In this document: positions 25,430 to 33,655 of the stretch, piece by piece
Layout: each line of letters opens with the position of its first letter
How positions within the stretch are numbered: position 1 is the stretch's first letter
Origin: a bacterium
Lineage (GTDB): Bacteria > Armatimonadota > Fimbriimonadia > Fimbriimonadales > Fimbriimonadaceae
Reading direction: 5' to 3'
Length of the DNA stretch: 64,000 nt
NCBI GenBank assembly: GCA_013823945.1
Contig: PNMZ01000004.1
Span: forward strand, 210,023 to 274,022
Position numbers and translations under genes: made by a program
The notes under the pieces: generated by a model
The model's input: only the letters and a program-made list of their open reading frames with translations
Databases searched by the model: none
What the model was told of the DNA's origin: nothing

Positions 25430-25882
25430 ATGAAAATTGCAGAATTGAAGCAGGTTTTGGGTGGGTTGGAGTCGATCAGCTTTCGACTGCCGGAGGGTAA
25501 ATTGGTGCCCCAGCACTTTCATGTGACGGAAGTCGGGCTTGTGACCAAGCACTTTATTGACTGCGGTGGCGTGGAGCGACATGAGCGGGTTGCAAGTTTT
25601 CAGCTTTGGACAGCAGACGATTTTGACCACCGCCTGGCTCCCCCGAAGTTGTTGAAAATTTTGGAGATGTCAGAAAAGATGTTGGGTGAAAGTGACGATC
25701 TGGACATTGAGGTTGAGTACCAGCAGGGGACGATCGGGAAGTTTGGGCTGGAGTTTGACGGTTTGGGGTTTGCGTTGACAGCGAAGCAGACGGCTTGCTT
25801 GGCGCAAGATGCTTGCGGGATTCCGGGTTTGCAGATGGCGAAAGGCGAAAGTTGCTGCGCTCCGGGTAGCGGGTGTTGTTAA
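25430..25882 (+). CDS. DUF6428 family protein with Cys-rich tail
   Basis: A 150-residue protein of a conserved family also common in Bacteroidetes: LPEGKLVPQHFHVTEVG, KHFIDCGGVERHERVASFQLW, DFDHRLAPPKLLKILE and LTAKQTACLAQDACG. It ends SCCAPGSGCC, a likely metal- or thiol-reactive tail. Relatives are often found beside arsenic-resistance genes, but here neighbours are ispH and tRNA-Trp and no ars gene is present. A TAAACT and an AGGAAG site precede the ATG. Function unknown; metal(loid) handling is a guess. Confidence 0.82.
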   Translation: MKIAELKQVLGGLESISFRLPEGKLVPQHFHVTEVGLVTKHFIDCGGVERHERVASFQLWTADDFDHRLAPPKLLKILEMSEKMLGESDDLDIEVEYQQGTIGKFGLEFDGLGFALTAKQTACLAQDACGIPGLQMAKGESCCAPGSGCC

Positions 25883-25972
25883 GAGAAGCGTAGCTGAAGT
25901 ACCTTGATATCTATCTGTGAGTACATGTATTGTTCCTGAGCAATCCTTATTCAGAACTGTAAATAAAAAAAC

Positions 25973-26048
25973 TGGCAGGGGCAACAGGATTCGAACCCGC
26001 GACCTAAGGTTTTGGAGACCTTCGCTCTACCAACTGAGCTATACCCCT
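25973..26048 (-). tRNA. tRNA-Trp (anticodon CCA)
   Basis: The minus strand folds as a complete 76-base tRNA: acceptor AGGGGTA/TGCCCCT, D-arm GCTC-AGTTGGTA-GAGC, anticodon arm AAGGT-CTCCAAA-ACCTT with CCA at the anticodon, T-arm GCGGG-TTCGAAT-CCTGT, discriminator G and an encoded CCA end. Confidence 0.97.
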
Positions 26049-26154
26049 GCTTAGATTCAAGATAATACCCGGTGGGTTTGGGCGGTGGGGTGGGGCCTGG
26101 GATGGGGGAGGATGGTGAATCGTTTGAGGGGGTTGGTTAGTCTGAATTCGTACA

Positions 26155-27393
26155 GTGATTCCAACGTTTTTGTGCATGGCCATATTGGGGGGGCAAGAGT
26201 CGTTTTTGTTGAAGCCACAGGCGGGGGTTGACCCGTTGCGACTTGCCCTCACGCCGATTCGCGACGGGGTGGTTACGGATCAAGAGTGGGATCAGTTTGT
26301 GGATACGGATAATGGGCCGACGTTCTTCCAATGGGAGCCGGGGAAGCTCTACTTTGGGGCGAAGCCAAAACCGGGATTTGAAGTAGTGATTTCGTTGGAT
26401 ACGCGAGGGGATGGCTGGCTTGTGGGGGATGACAATTTGGAAATTCGGGTTTCGATGGAAGGGGAGAATCCGAAAGCTGAAGTGCGCCAATTGGATGCAA
26501 CTGATCGGAGTGGGCCAGTCTGGGTGGTGCCGAGACTTTATCCGAATTCCGTTCAAGTTGCGGCGAAGCCAAGTACCGCATATTGGAATTTGGAATCCGT
26601 TTTTTCGGCAGAGACGATGGGGATTGAGATCAAAGAAGATTCTCGGGTTGGAGTGAGAATTGATGTTGTCCCGGCGGGAAGCGATGTCGGGCCTAGTTAT
26701 CTGCCGCGAAATTTGCAATTTATGCGCCTTCGGTTTGATAAGAGCCGGGGTCTTTTCAGCGGTTTGGTGTGGCGACCAGGGATTCGGAATCGAAATGTTG
26801 CACGTCTCGATCCGTTCAATTTTCGGTTTAATTTTGAAGTGGAATCGGATGCCCCTGCATTGCAATCCATGGATGTCGTGGGCGAGGGGTTTGCTCGGGA
26901 TGCGATTCGGCAGGTGACAATTCCTTTCCCTACTCCGGATCGTCGGGGCCGGACATTCGTTGATTACGAAAGTGAGATCAAGAGTGATGCGGTTGGGGGA
27001 TACCGAATTTTGCGGGCGACTCTTTTGGCGGCGGATGGTCGGATCGCTCAGATTCGGACGAGTTTCCGGATTGCGGATCTGCTTGACTTTGAGTTTGGAT
27101 TACCGACTAGTTTGCGCTATTCCGATGCGCCGCAAGTGATCAGGGGGACGGTCACACTGCGGAGCCAGGGAGAAGGGAGAATGAACGGGAATTTCAACAT
27201 GGTTCTTCCGGAAACGTGGAGTTCGCGGCGGGGATTGAGTGAAGACTTTTTGATTTACTTCTCGCGGGGGAATGCGAAGATTAACGTCGAGTATTCAATT
27301 CCGGGAGGTGCAACGGGAACATTTCCGGTGATCTTGAATGCGCGGATTGGAGAAATGGAGTTGCAACGGGTGGTTTACGTTACAATTAGATAG
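26155..27393 (+). CDS. Uncharacterised exported protein
   Basis: A 412-residue protein from a GTG start with a short hydrophobic N-terminus (MIPTFLCMAILGG). The first 180 residues contain DGVVTDQEWDQFVDTDNG, LYFGAKPKPGFEVVISLDTRGDGWLVGDDNLEIRV-type sequence (beta-rich, resembling CBM9/DOMON-like sugar-binding folds); the rest is also beta-rich. A TAGTCT lies 11 bases upstream. The next gene starts six bases after its stop. Function unknown; extracellular ligand binding is inferred from the fold resemblance only. Confidence 0.7.
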   Translation: MIPTFLCMAILGGQESFLLKPQAGVDPLRLALTPIRDGVVTDQEWDQFVDTDNGPTFFQWEPGKLYFGAKPKPGFEVVISLDTRGDGWLVGDDNLEIRVSMEGENPKAEVRQLDATDRSGPVWVVPRLYPNSVQVAAKPSTAYWNLESVFSAETMGIEIKEDSRVGVRIDVVPAGSDVGPSYLPRNLQFMRLRFDKSRGLFSGLVWRPGIRNRNVARLDPFNFRFNFEVESDAPALQSMDVVGEGFARDAIRQVTIPFPTPDRRGRTFVDYESEIKSDAVGGYRILRATLLAADGRIAQIRTSFRIADLLDFEFGLPTSLRYSDAPQVIRGTVTLRSQGEGRMNGNFNMVLPETWSSRRGLSEDFLIYFSRGNAKINVEYSIPGGATGTFPVILNARIGEMELQRVVYVTIR

Positions 27394-27398
27394 ACAAA

Positions 27399-28169
27399 AT
27401 GGCTGATAGCGACCGACCCAGTGATCCGCGCGAGAGTTTTGCTCCGGTCGCGGAGAAGTACCTGACGAGTGCGGCTCATGCTAAGCCAGATGAGTTGCTT
27501 GCGTTGGTTCAGCGGATTGAACCAGTTGGGGGAGTGGTGTTGGATGTTGGTACGGGGGCGGGACATACGGCTTTTGCATTTGCGCCCAGGGTTGATCGCG
27601 TGATTGCTTACGATATGACGCAGGAAATGCTCGATATAGTTGCTAGAGTATCGAGCGAACGGGGGCTGGGGAACATTGAAAAGAGGTTGGGGCGAGCGGA
27701 GGAATTGCCGTTTGAAGATGACTCGATTGATGGGGTTGTCACGAGGCTGGCGGCGCATCATTTTGAAGATGTTGGAGAGTTTGTGTCGGAAGTTGGTCGG
27801 GTTTTGAAACGGGACGGTTGGTTCTTGGTTGTTGATACAGTCGGTCCGGAGAGCGTGGGGATTCAGAAGGAGCTGGATCACATTGAACGGCTCCGTGATC
27901 CTAGCCATGGGCACGATTTGAGCGTTTCAGAATGGGGGGCATTCGTGGATGGGGCGGGCTTTAGCACCGAGTGGGTTGATGTCACACGTAAGACATTAGA
28001 TTTGGAAGATTGGCTGGAACGAATGAATGTGCCGGAGTCTCGAAAGCCCACGTTGCGTGAGTTGATTTTGGATTCCGAAGGTCAACTCAGGCAGTATTTG
28101 AGTCCGGGTATTGGAGCGGAACCGACATTTGATCTGTGGGAAATGGCTCTCTTTGCGCGGAAAGCGTGA
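27399..28169 (+). CDS. Class I SAM-dependent methyltransferase
   Basis: A 256-residue UbiE/arsM-like methyltransferase. VLDVGTGAGHTAFAFAPRV is motif I, VIAYDMTQEMLDIV the acidic loop, and LPFEDDSIDGVVTRLAAHHF with VGRVLKRDGWFLVVD the later motifs. Substrate cannot be inferred from context. It starts six bases after the preceding gene, so it is probably cotranscribed; a TACAAT in the overlap region could be an additional promoter. Confidence 0.9.
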   Translation: MADSDRPSDPRESFAPVAEKYLTSAAHAKPDELLALVQRIEPVGGVVLDVGTGAGHTAFAFAPRVDRVIAYDMTQEMLDIVARVSSERGLGNIEKRLGRAEELPFEDDSIDGVVTRLAAHHFEDVGEFVSEVGRVLKRDGWFLVVDTVGPESVGIQKELDHIERLRDPSHGHDLSVSEWGAFVDGAGFSTEWVDVTRKTLDLEDWLERMNVPESRKPTLRELILDSEGQLRQYLSPGIGAEPTFDLWEMALFARKA

Positions 28170-28201
28170 TTCTAATTGGTTGAAGGGTTCGTCTGGAGGG
28201 T

Positions 28202-28978
28202 GTGAGTTTGCGACTGATTGCGCCTTTGGTGACGCCTTATACGGATGATGGATCCACGATCAGCGAGATCCGATTGGCCAGGCTGATGCGGCGGTACCGT
28301 GAGAGTGGGCTAGAAGGAGTCGTTGTTGGGAGTGATGCGGGGGAGTTTGCGAGCTTGAGTTTGGCGGAGCGCAAGCGGCTGCTGGAATGGGTGATGCGCG
28401 ATTCTGGTGATATGGCCATTTATGTGAATGTCACGGCACAGACGACGGCGATTGCGATTGATATTTGCCAGGATGCGGCGGCGAATGGGGGGAACGGAGC
28501 GATCCTTTGTCCCCCAATGGTTGGGCATTTGACCATTGAAGAGGCGCGGAATTACTTAAATGTGGTGCGTCGGCATGGCAACTTGGGAGTGGGTTGGATT
28601 GATCCGATGGGGGTTTTGCAAGAGGCTTCGTCAACGGGGATTGATTCTGTGGCCGTTAAGTGCGCAGAGCCGCTCGCGGATCATGATTTGGGGCAGTATT
28701 CGGTTACTCCACACGGGGCAAATTGGGAATGTTGGACACCTAGTGGAGTAATTCATCCGGCGGCGATATTTGGTCGAGAAAAAGGGGAGATTATTTTGGA
28801 AAAGTGGCCAGCAATGAAGCCAGTTTTGGAGGCTGTGATTCGCCATTCGGGTGTTGCAAGAGTAGGTAAATATATCGTTGAAGCGATGGGCATTGAAGTT
28901 GGGCCGCTTAGAGGGCCGTTTATGCCATTAAACCCAGCCGGACGAGAAGTTGTGGATCACATTTTGAGTGCAATTTAG
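28202..28978 (+). CDS. DapA/NanA-family aldolase-like protein, divergent active site
   Basis: A 258-residue TIM-barrel protein of the dihydrodipicolinate synthase family, about 35 residues shorter than usual. IAPLVTPYTDDG, VVGSDAGEFASLSLAERKRLLE and VAVKCAEPL (the Schiff-base Lys) are recognisable. The usual GTTGE is changed to GSDAGE, and the YNxP motif carrying the catalytic Tyr is replaced by GWIDPMG. It is unlikely to be a true lysine-pathway enzyme. GTG start with a GGAGGG site four bases upstream. Confidence 0.82.
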   Translation: MSLRLIAPLVTPYTDDGSTISEIRLARLMRRYRESGLEGVVVGSDAGEFASLSLAERKRLLEWVMRDSGDMAIYVNVTAQTTAIAIDICQDAAANGGNGAILCPPMVGHLTIEEARNYLNVVRRHGNLGVGWIDPMGVLQEASSTGIDSVAVKCAEPLADHDLGQYSVTPHGANWECWTPSGVIHPAAIFGREKGEIILEKWPAMKPVLEAVIRHSGVARVGKYIVEAMGIEVGPLRGPFMPLNPAGREVVDHILSAI

Positions 28979-28983
28979 GCTAG

Positions 28984-29457
28984 CTATTGCATAGCTCTCA
29001 TTCGGTTCAGAATAGTCAGGCTGTGATTGAAGACGGCTTCTGTGAGGGGGTTCCACAGGTGGTAGCAGTCTGGGAGTTCGTCGAGAGTACAGAATTTGCG
29101 TCCGGACGATTCGTCAGTGTGGGTGATATCGCTGAGGGTTTTGACTTCAGCGACGAATACGTCGGCCCATCGAACTTCGACGGGGCTGGCCATTCGGTAA
29201 CAGCCAATGTATGCCGTGCAACCGAGGATGGCACCGGCTTCTTCTTTGGCTTCTCGGATTGCAGCGGCTTGTGATTCTTCGCCTGGTTCAACTCGGCCCG
29301 AGGGGATGCACCATCCCCGCTCGTAGATGTCGGCGATCAGAATTTTTTCTTGTTGCCAAGGAAAGACGAGGGCAGCGAAGGCCCGGAGAGGTGCGCGGTA
29401 TGGAGCGGGGAAGAACTCCATTGTTTGGTTGCCGTATTTGCCAACCGGGAATCTCAT
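28984..29457 (-). CDS. NUDIX hydrolase
   Basis: A 157-residue protein with a full Nudix box, GRVEPGEESQAAAIREAKEE followed by AGA, which binds the catalytic metals for hydrolysis of nucleoside-diphosphate-linked substrates. FPWQQEKILIADIYERGWCIPSG precedes it. The gene follows lepB by three bases on the same strand and is presumably cotranscribed. Substrate unknown; MutT-like or housecleaning activity is possible. Confidence 0.9.
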   Translation of the reverse strand: MRFPVGKYGNQTMEFFPAPYRAPLRAFAALVFPWQQEKILIADIYERGWCIPSGRVEPGEESQAAAIREAKEEAGAILGCTAYIGCYRMASPVEVRWADVFVAEVKTLSDITHTDESSGRKFCTLDELPDCYHLWNPLTEAVFNHSLTILNRMRAMQ

Positions 29458-29460
29458 GAC

Positions 29461-29964
29461 TTACTCTTCTTTTGCAGTTGCAGTTCGAGAGGAAGGAAAT
29501 CCGAACTGGATGATGATCACTTTGCCGATGATTTCAGATTTTTCGACTGGACCCCAGGCGCGACTGTCTTCGCTGGCTGGGCGGTTGTCACCAAGAACAT
29601 AATATTCTCCATCGGGAACGATGTATTCACCGTCGGTCAGTGTGTAGTTATCCGGCAAGTTCATGAAGTCGACAGACTCGCCTCCTACTCGATTGATGCG
29701 CTTAATGTAGTATTCGCCTTTCACATCACGGCTCCGGACTACGACGATGTCACCTTTGCGGAGATCGCCCACGAGCCAATAGGCTTTGCTCACGAGGACG
29801 TGATCTTTTTCTTTGAATGTCGGCTCCATTGATGGGCCCTTTACTTCGATTGTTGTGAAGTTCTGGCTTAGGAAGATCACGAAGGCGAGAACGAAAAGCA
29901 AGAAGACGGTAAATCCCGTTACGACAACCTTTTTCTTGGTGCTTTTCTTCGCGATTCGGGCCAT
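29461..29964 (-). CDS. lepB: Signal peptidase I
   Basis: A 167-residue membrane protease with one N-terminal transmembrane segment (VVVTGFTVFLLFVLAFVIFL). The Ser/Lys dyad is present: Ser45 in KGPSMEPTF and Lys88 in YYIKRINRVGG; GDNRPASEDSRAWGPV is the conserved box E. It removes signal peptides on the outer side of the cytoplasmic membrane. Single-span, short form as in Gram-positives. An AAAGGA ribosome site lies upstream, and a 13-bp palindrome at 29983-29995. Confidence 0.96.
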   Translation of the reverse strand: MARIAKKSTKKKVVVTGFTVFLLFVLAFVIFLSQNFTTIEVKGPSMEPTFKEKDHVLVSKAYWLVGDLRKGDIVVVRSRDVKGEYYIKRINRVGGESVDFMNLPDNYTLTDGEYIVPDGEYYVLGDNRPASEDSRAWGPVEKSEIIGKVIIIQFGFPSSRTATAKEE

Positions 29965-29982
29965 TGATTGAATCCTTTTTTC

Positions 29983-29995
29983 TAGACGCCGTCTA
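29983..29995. promoter_or_regulatory. Palindrome TAGACG-C-CGTCTA upstream of lepB
   Basis: Perfect 6-bp arms around one base, 19 bases before the lepB ATG, in the divergent lepB/DUF4446 region. Possible operator. Confidence 0.3.
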
Positions 29996-30047
29996 TTGGG
30001 GGTTATACTTCAAAGTCGGCCCTAAATGTGGGTGACGTTAGAGCAAG

Positions 30048-30566
30048 ATGGAGTGGTTGACGGCAAATCCGGTGGTGGTTCCTGTGATCGGGGGAATTTT
30101 TTGTATTGTGGCAATTGGTTTGGGAGTTCAGAATGCTCGGTTAAGCAAGAGGTATCGGCGATTGGAGTCGCTTTGGGAGGAACTTTCACAAGGAGTTGAG
30201 GGTGGCAATTTGGAATTGATGTTGCGGCAGCAACTTGCCATGGGAACTCAGCTTCAGAATGACATTGAGGGGATTGAGAAACGTCTGAAAGTTGCGGAAG
30301 CTAAATTGGTGCAATCAAAACGTTACGTGGGATTGGTTCGGTATGACGCGTTCAATGATGTCGGCGGCGGTCAGAGTTTTTCACTCGCTGTCTGTGACGA
30401 GAATGGTGATGGAGCAATTGTGACAAGCCAAGTGGGGCGGATGGATTGTCGGGTCTTTGGGAAGTCTCTCCGAGCGGGTCGGTCGGATGTATCTTTGACG
30501 GCAGAAGAAGAACAGGCTTTGGAGGAGGCGGTTGCGGGTCGAAGTCGGCCCAAGATTGGATTATAG
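30048..30566 (+). CDS. DUF4446 family membrane protein
   Basis: A 172-residue protein with an N-terminal transmembrane helix (about 9-28), a coiled-coil stretch (LQNDIEGIEKRLKVAEAKLV) and the DUF4446 core YVGLVRYDAFNDVGGGQSFSLAVCDENGDG. Function unknown; homologues in Firmicutes sit near parAB or sporulation genes. Its stop abuts the ATG of an ECF sigma gene, so the two form one transcript. Confidence 0.88.
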   Translation: MEWLTANPVVVPVIGGIFCIVAIGLGVQNARLSKRYRRLESLWEELSQGVEGGNLELMLRQQLAMGTQLQNDIEGIEKRLKVAEAKLVQSKRYVGLVRYDAFNDVGGGQSFSLAVCDENGDGAIVTSQVGRMDCRVFGKSLRAGRSDVSLTAEEEQALEEAVAGRSRPKIGL

Positions 30567-31151
30567 ATGTCTCAGCGTGATTTGATTTTGATCGAACGGG
30601 CCCAAAAGGGTGATCGTTCGGCGTTCAATGACTTAGTTGGATTGTATGAGGAACGGGCATACAAGTATGCGTTTCGTCTAACGCGAAATCCGGATATGGC
30701 GTCAGATGTCGTTGCAGATGCATTTGTAAGGATCAATTCGGCGTTGAAGAATTTTCGAGGTCAAAGTGCTTTTGGTACTTGGCTTTATCGAATTGTTACG
30801 AACTGCTATTTGGATCGTAAGAAGCGAGATAAGGAGTCGCGGAATGTGAGCCTGGATCAGACACTGAATACAGGTTCTGGCGATATGGAGAGGCAGTGGG
30901 AAGACGATGCGGATGGGCCGGCGGAGATTGCGGAGCGAAATGCAAGGGAGTCGGCGATGCAAAATGCTCTTGGTCAGATGCCGGAATATCAGCAAGCCAT
31001 GCTCGTGATGTATCACGTTGAGGCCCTGAGTTATGAAGAGATTGCGGAGACCCTTGATTTGCCGATCGGAACGGTCAAAAGTCGTCTTAACCGGGCAAGA
31101 GTTGCATTGCGCGACATTTTGTCCCAGTCTCCGGAACTATTTAGTTTGTGA
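30567..31151 (+). CDS. ECF-type RNA polymerase sigma factor
   Basis: A 194-residue group 4 sigma factor. Region 2 spans about 10-85 (FNDLVGLYEERAYKYAFRLT, ASDVVADAFVRIN, GTWLYRIVTNCYLDRKKR); region 4 spans about 130-185 (QMPEYQQAMLVMYHVEALSY, EEIAETLDLPIGTVKSRLNR). It directs RNA polymerase to stress-type promoters. The next gene encodes a single-pass protein likely to be its anti-sigma factor. Confidence 0.94.
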   Translation: MSQRDLILIERAQKGDRSAFNDLVGLYEERAYKYAFRLTRNPDMASDVVADAFVRINSALKNFRGQSAFGTWLYRIVTNCYLDRKKRDKESRNVSLDQTLNTGSGDMERQWEDDADGPAEIAERNARESAMQNALGQMPEYQQAMLVMYHVEALSYEEIAETLDLPIGTVKSRLNRARVALRDILSQSPELFSL

Positions 31152-31200
31152 TGAGGTCAAACGAAAACAAGCAATGGCATGACGCCCAGGAGCGAGCACG

Positions 31201-32058
31201 ATGAACGCAGCAAAAGCAAGAGATTTTTTCAGCGCCTACTATGAAGGCGAACTCAAAGGAGGCATTTTGGAAGCCTTTGAGCGTGAGCTTGCGGCGAATC
31301 CGGGATTAAAGGCTGAGTATGAAGAATTCTGTTTGGTTCTGAAAATGTTTGAAGAACCGGAGGAGGAGATTTCAATGCCTCACGATTTGCATGATCAGAT
31401 CATGGCTCGGCTGGATAAGCAGGCTTGGGAAGAAAAAGAGGCGGCTCCGCAAGGATTTTTTGGTCGTTGGAAGTTCGCATTTGTTGGGGCAGCGGCAACA
31501 TTTATTCTGGTCGCGGGGGTTTTCAGCCTGAACAATCGTGGCGGGGATGCGATGCAAGCTTCTTCAATTCCGGCGATGGTAAATCAGCCAAAAATTGAGA
31601 ATGTGGTTGACCTTGTGCCAACGGACAAGGGCTTGGTTTTGCAATACTCAGGAAATCCGGGAACTGAATATACTGTAGTGAAAGTTGCAGATGAGTCTGA
31701 ACTTGGTCAAATTCGCTTAGATACGGGAATCGCAACACGCGAGTTGGTCAACGAATCTGAAAAGGCCGAAGTTTTTGCAGTTCGGGCTGAGGATGGAGCG
31801 GAAGCACTTACAGTTGTTGTTCCGGGCAAGGTTCAAGGTGATCATTTCAGCGGTGAAGGTACGGTGCTTGAACTTGCGCAGGCAATGGCTGATACGTTCC
31901 GAATTCCATTGATTCTCCGAGTGACAGATTTGAGCCGAACGCTGACGTGGGAGTTTGACAAAGATGGAGACCAAGCCTCGCGGGCGGCAAAACTTGAGAA
32001 AGATGGCTTAAGTCTGAGCGTGCGGGCAGACGGAGTCTCGATTCTGTCGGGCGAGTAA
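31201..32058 (+). CDS. Probable anti-sigma factor, single-pass membrane protein
   Basis: A 285-residue protein 49 bases after the ECF sigma gene. The N-terminal helix-rich region (AYYEGELKGGILEAFERELA, LKAEYEEFCLVLKMFEEPEEE) resembles anti-sigma domains but lacks the HxxxCxxC zinc motif. A transmembrane helix lies near 93-110 (FVGAAATFILVAGVFSL), followed by about 170 extracytoplasmic residues. The position and topology fit an anti-sigma factor that senses an envelope signal. Confidence 0.75.
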   Translation: MNAAKARDFFSAYYEGELKGGILEAFERELAANPGLKAEYEEFCLVLKMFEEPEEEISMPHDLHDQIMARLDKQAWEEKEAAPQGFFGRWKFAFVGAAATFILVAGVFSLNNRGGDAMQASSIPAMVNQPKIENVVDLVPTDKGLVLQYSGNPGTEYTVVKVADESELGQIRLDTGIATRELVNESEKAEVFAVRAEDGAEALTVVVPGKVQGDHFSGEGTVLELAQAMADTFRIPLILRVTDLSRTLTWEFDKDGDQASRAAKLEKDGLSLSVRADGVSILSGE

Positions 32059-32062
32059 GCCG

Positions 32063-32905
32063 TTACTTTAGCCCGAGCAATGTCTTTCGGTACGGGGCAG
32101 ATTGCTGGGCGAACTTCATTTCGTTTTGATAAGCGATGCTAAACAGTCTGGTTATCACAAGTCCTTGGGCTTCGGCGGCATTGCTTGGCAGGATTTGATC
32201 AGATTGATCTTGAAAAACGAGATGAACTTCGTAGTCGGACGGGAGAATGATATTAGGATCGCGTGCTACTTGTTTGGAGAGTCGCGAGATACGGGTTAAT
32301 TCTTGGGTTATTCGCTCAGGAGAAGGATTTGTACTTGCCAGGGATGAGAGAAACGATTCTTGCTGACTTTCGGTGAAATTTTGACGGTGGCTGAGAAATA
32401 TTTCTAAGGTTTGAAGTTGCAAGTGGGCACTGTAAGCCGTAGCTATTGGGGAATTGTACTTGGAAATTTCGCAGATCTGAATAATTTGGTTTTGTCGGAT
32501 TGAGGCGGCTTCCCAATCCTTGTTTCTAATCGCCGTAGAGTATTCGCGATCAATTGCCGAGATCAGGGTTCGACGATACATTTCGATTTCCGACCGAAAA
32601 CCACTGAAGCCGTGGTCGTTGAGGGCGAGAATTTCAATGTCCTTCAGCTTGCCGTTCTCGTGAAGCTTCAACCAATAGTTGGCGACTTTGTCCACGGCGA
32701 CCGGATCTTGCTCAACGATTGCGTCGAGATAGTGAGAAGTGAAGTTAAGGGGTTGGGAGTAGGCGAGGATATCTTTGGTGATTTCGGGTCCATATTCGAG
32801 TTCGGAATAGGGGGAGATAAAGTATCGGCCTTGGATTGCTAGGAGGGCAAGCAACCAGACGGGGGCACAAGCAGCTGCGACATATGCAATTGTGCGGGCC
32901 CTCAT
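32063..32905 (-). CDS. Uncharacterised membrane-anchored or exported protein
   Basis: A 280-residue protein beginning with a hydrophobic segment (IAYVAAACAPVWLLALLAIQ). The rest is charged and mainly helical (YRRTLISAIDREYSTAIRNKDWEAASIRQNQIIQI), without a recognised motif. It is convergent with the anti-sigma gene, four bases from its stop, and divergent from the second ECF sigma gene. Confidence 0.65.
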   Translation of the reverse strand: MRARTIAYVAAACAPVWLLALLAIQGRYFISPYSELEYGPEITKDILAYSQPLNFTSHYLDAIVEQDPVAVDKVANYWLKLHENGKLKDIEILALNDHGFSGFRSEIEMYRRTLISAIDREYSTAIRNKDWEAASIRQNQIIQICEISKYNSPIATAYSAHLQLQTLEIFLSHRQNFTESQQESFLSSLASTNPSPERITQELTRISRLSKQVARDPNIILPSDYEVHLVFQDQSDQILPSNAAEAQGLVITRLFSIAYQNEMKFAQQSAPYRKTLLGLK

Positions 32906-33003
32906 AGGAGGGATTGTCGGTTGGAATGGTCCTACTTCTCTAGACCATAAAAAGGCCCGTTATAGACCTATTTGTTTGGTGGACTACAGAAAGTCGATAC
33001 GAT

Positions 33004-33597
33004 ATGGGTGTGGACCGCAAGAACACAACACTAAAAAGAATCCCGGAATGGGAGGAACATTTGATCGCTCGAGCGCAGGCTGGTGAACGCGTGGCTTTTG
33101 AATTGCTGGTGGAAATGCACCGACCAGCTATTTTGGCCCACGCAAGCCGAATTTTGCGTGATAACGAGGATGCACAGGATGCCGTGCAGGACACGTTTTT
33201 GAAGGCGTGTCGGGCGATTGGCAGTTTCAAATCGGGTCGACCGATGTTGCCATGGCTGATGCGCATCTGCAGCAATTGTAGTGTGGACATCATTCGTGGG
33301 CGACGGAAGCGAAGCGAGAGTATTGACACCTACGAGCATGCGATCTTTGATGATAGCGTTGACGTGGCGCATGACTTGGAAAGCTCGTTGGAGTCAGATT
33401 CTTTGCGAGCAGCGATTGGTCGGTTGCCAAAGCGGTATCGGGACATTATCTTGATGCGTCACTACCGACATATGGACGTCAACGAGATTGCAGAGATTTT
33501 GGGCAAGCCAGAAGGGACGATCAAGAGTTGGTTGTTCCGCGCCAGGGCGATGCTCCGCAAAGATCTGGATGGTGGTTTGGTGGCAATGTCCGCATAA
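33004..33597 (+). CDS. ECF-type RNA polymerase sigma factor
   Basis: A 197-residue group 4 sigma factor with region 2 (FELLVEMHRPAILAHASRIL, DAQDAVQDTFLKACRAIGSF, MLPWLMRICSNCSVDIIRGR) and region 4 (LPKRYRDIILMRHYRHMDVN, EIAEILGKPEGTIKSWLFRA). No anti-sigma gene follows; the C-terminus is only slightly extended. TACGAT abuts the ATG at 33004, and the in-frame GTG at 33010 lies six bases after it, so the true start may be 33010. Confidence 0.92.
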   Translation: MGVDRKNTTLKRIPEWEEHLIARAQAGERVAFELLVEMHRPAILAHASRILRDNEDAQDAVQDTFLKACRAIGSFKSGRPMLPWLMRICSNCSVDIIRGRRKRSESIDTYEHAIFDDSVDVAHDLESSLESDSLRAAIGRLPKRYRDIILMRHYRHMDVNEIAEILGKPEGTIKSWLFRARAMLRKDLDGGLVAMSA

Positions 33598-33620
33598 CCC
33601 ACGATTTTTGAGTTTAAAGT

Positions 33621-33654
33621 ACGTACCTGGCGACTTGCCGGGTACGTTATTGTT
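33621..33654 (+). terminator. Terminator after the second ECF sigma gene
   Basis: ACGTACC-T-GGC and GCC-G-GGTACGT pair around GACTT (33621-33647), followed by TATTGTTT. Confidence 0.65.
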
Positions 33655-33655
33655 T

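Noticed and set aside
33488..33655. Upstream extension of the beta-helix protein into the ECF sigma gene
   Set aside because: It is out of frame with the sigma gene and not protein-like, and a terminator lies between; the GTG at 33656 follows it directly.
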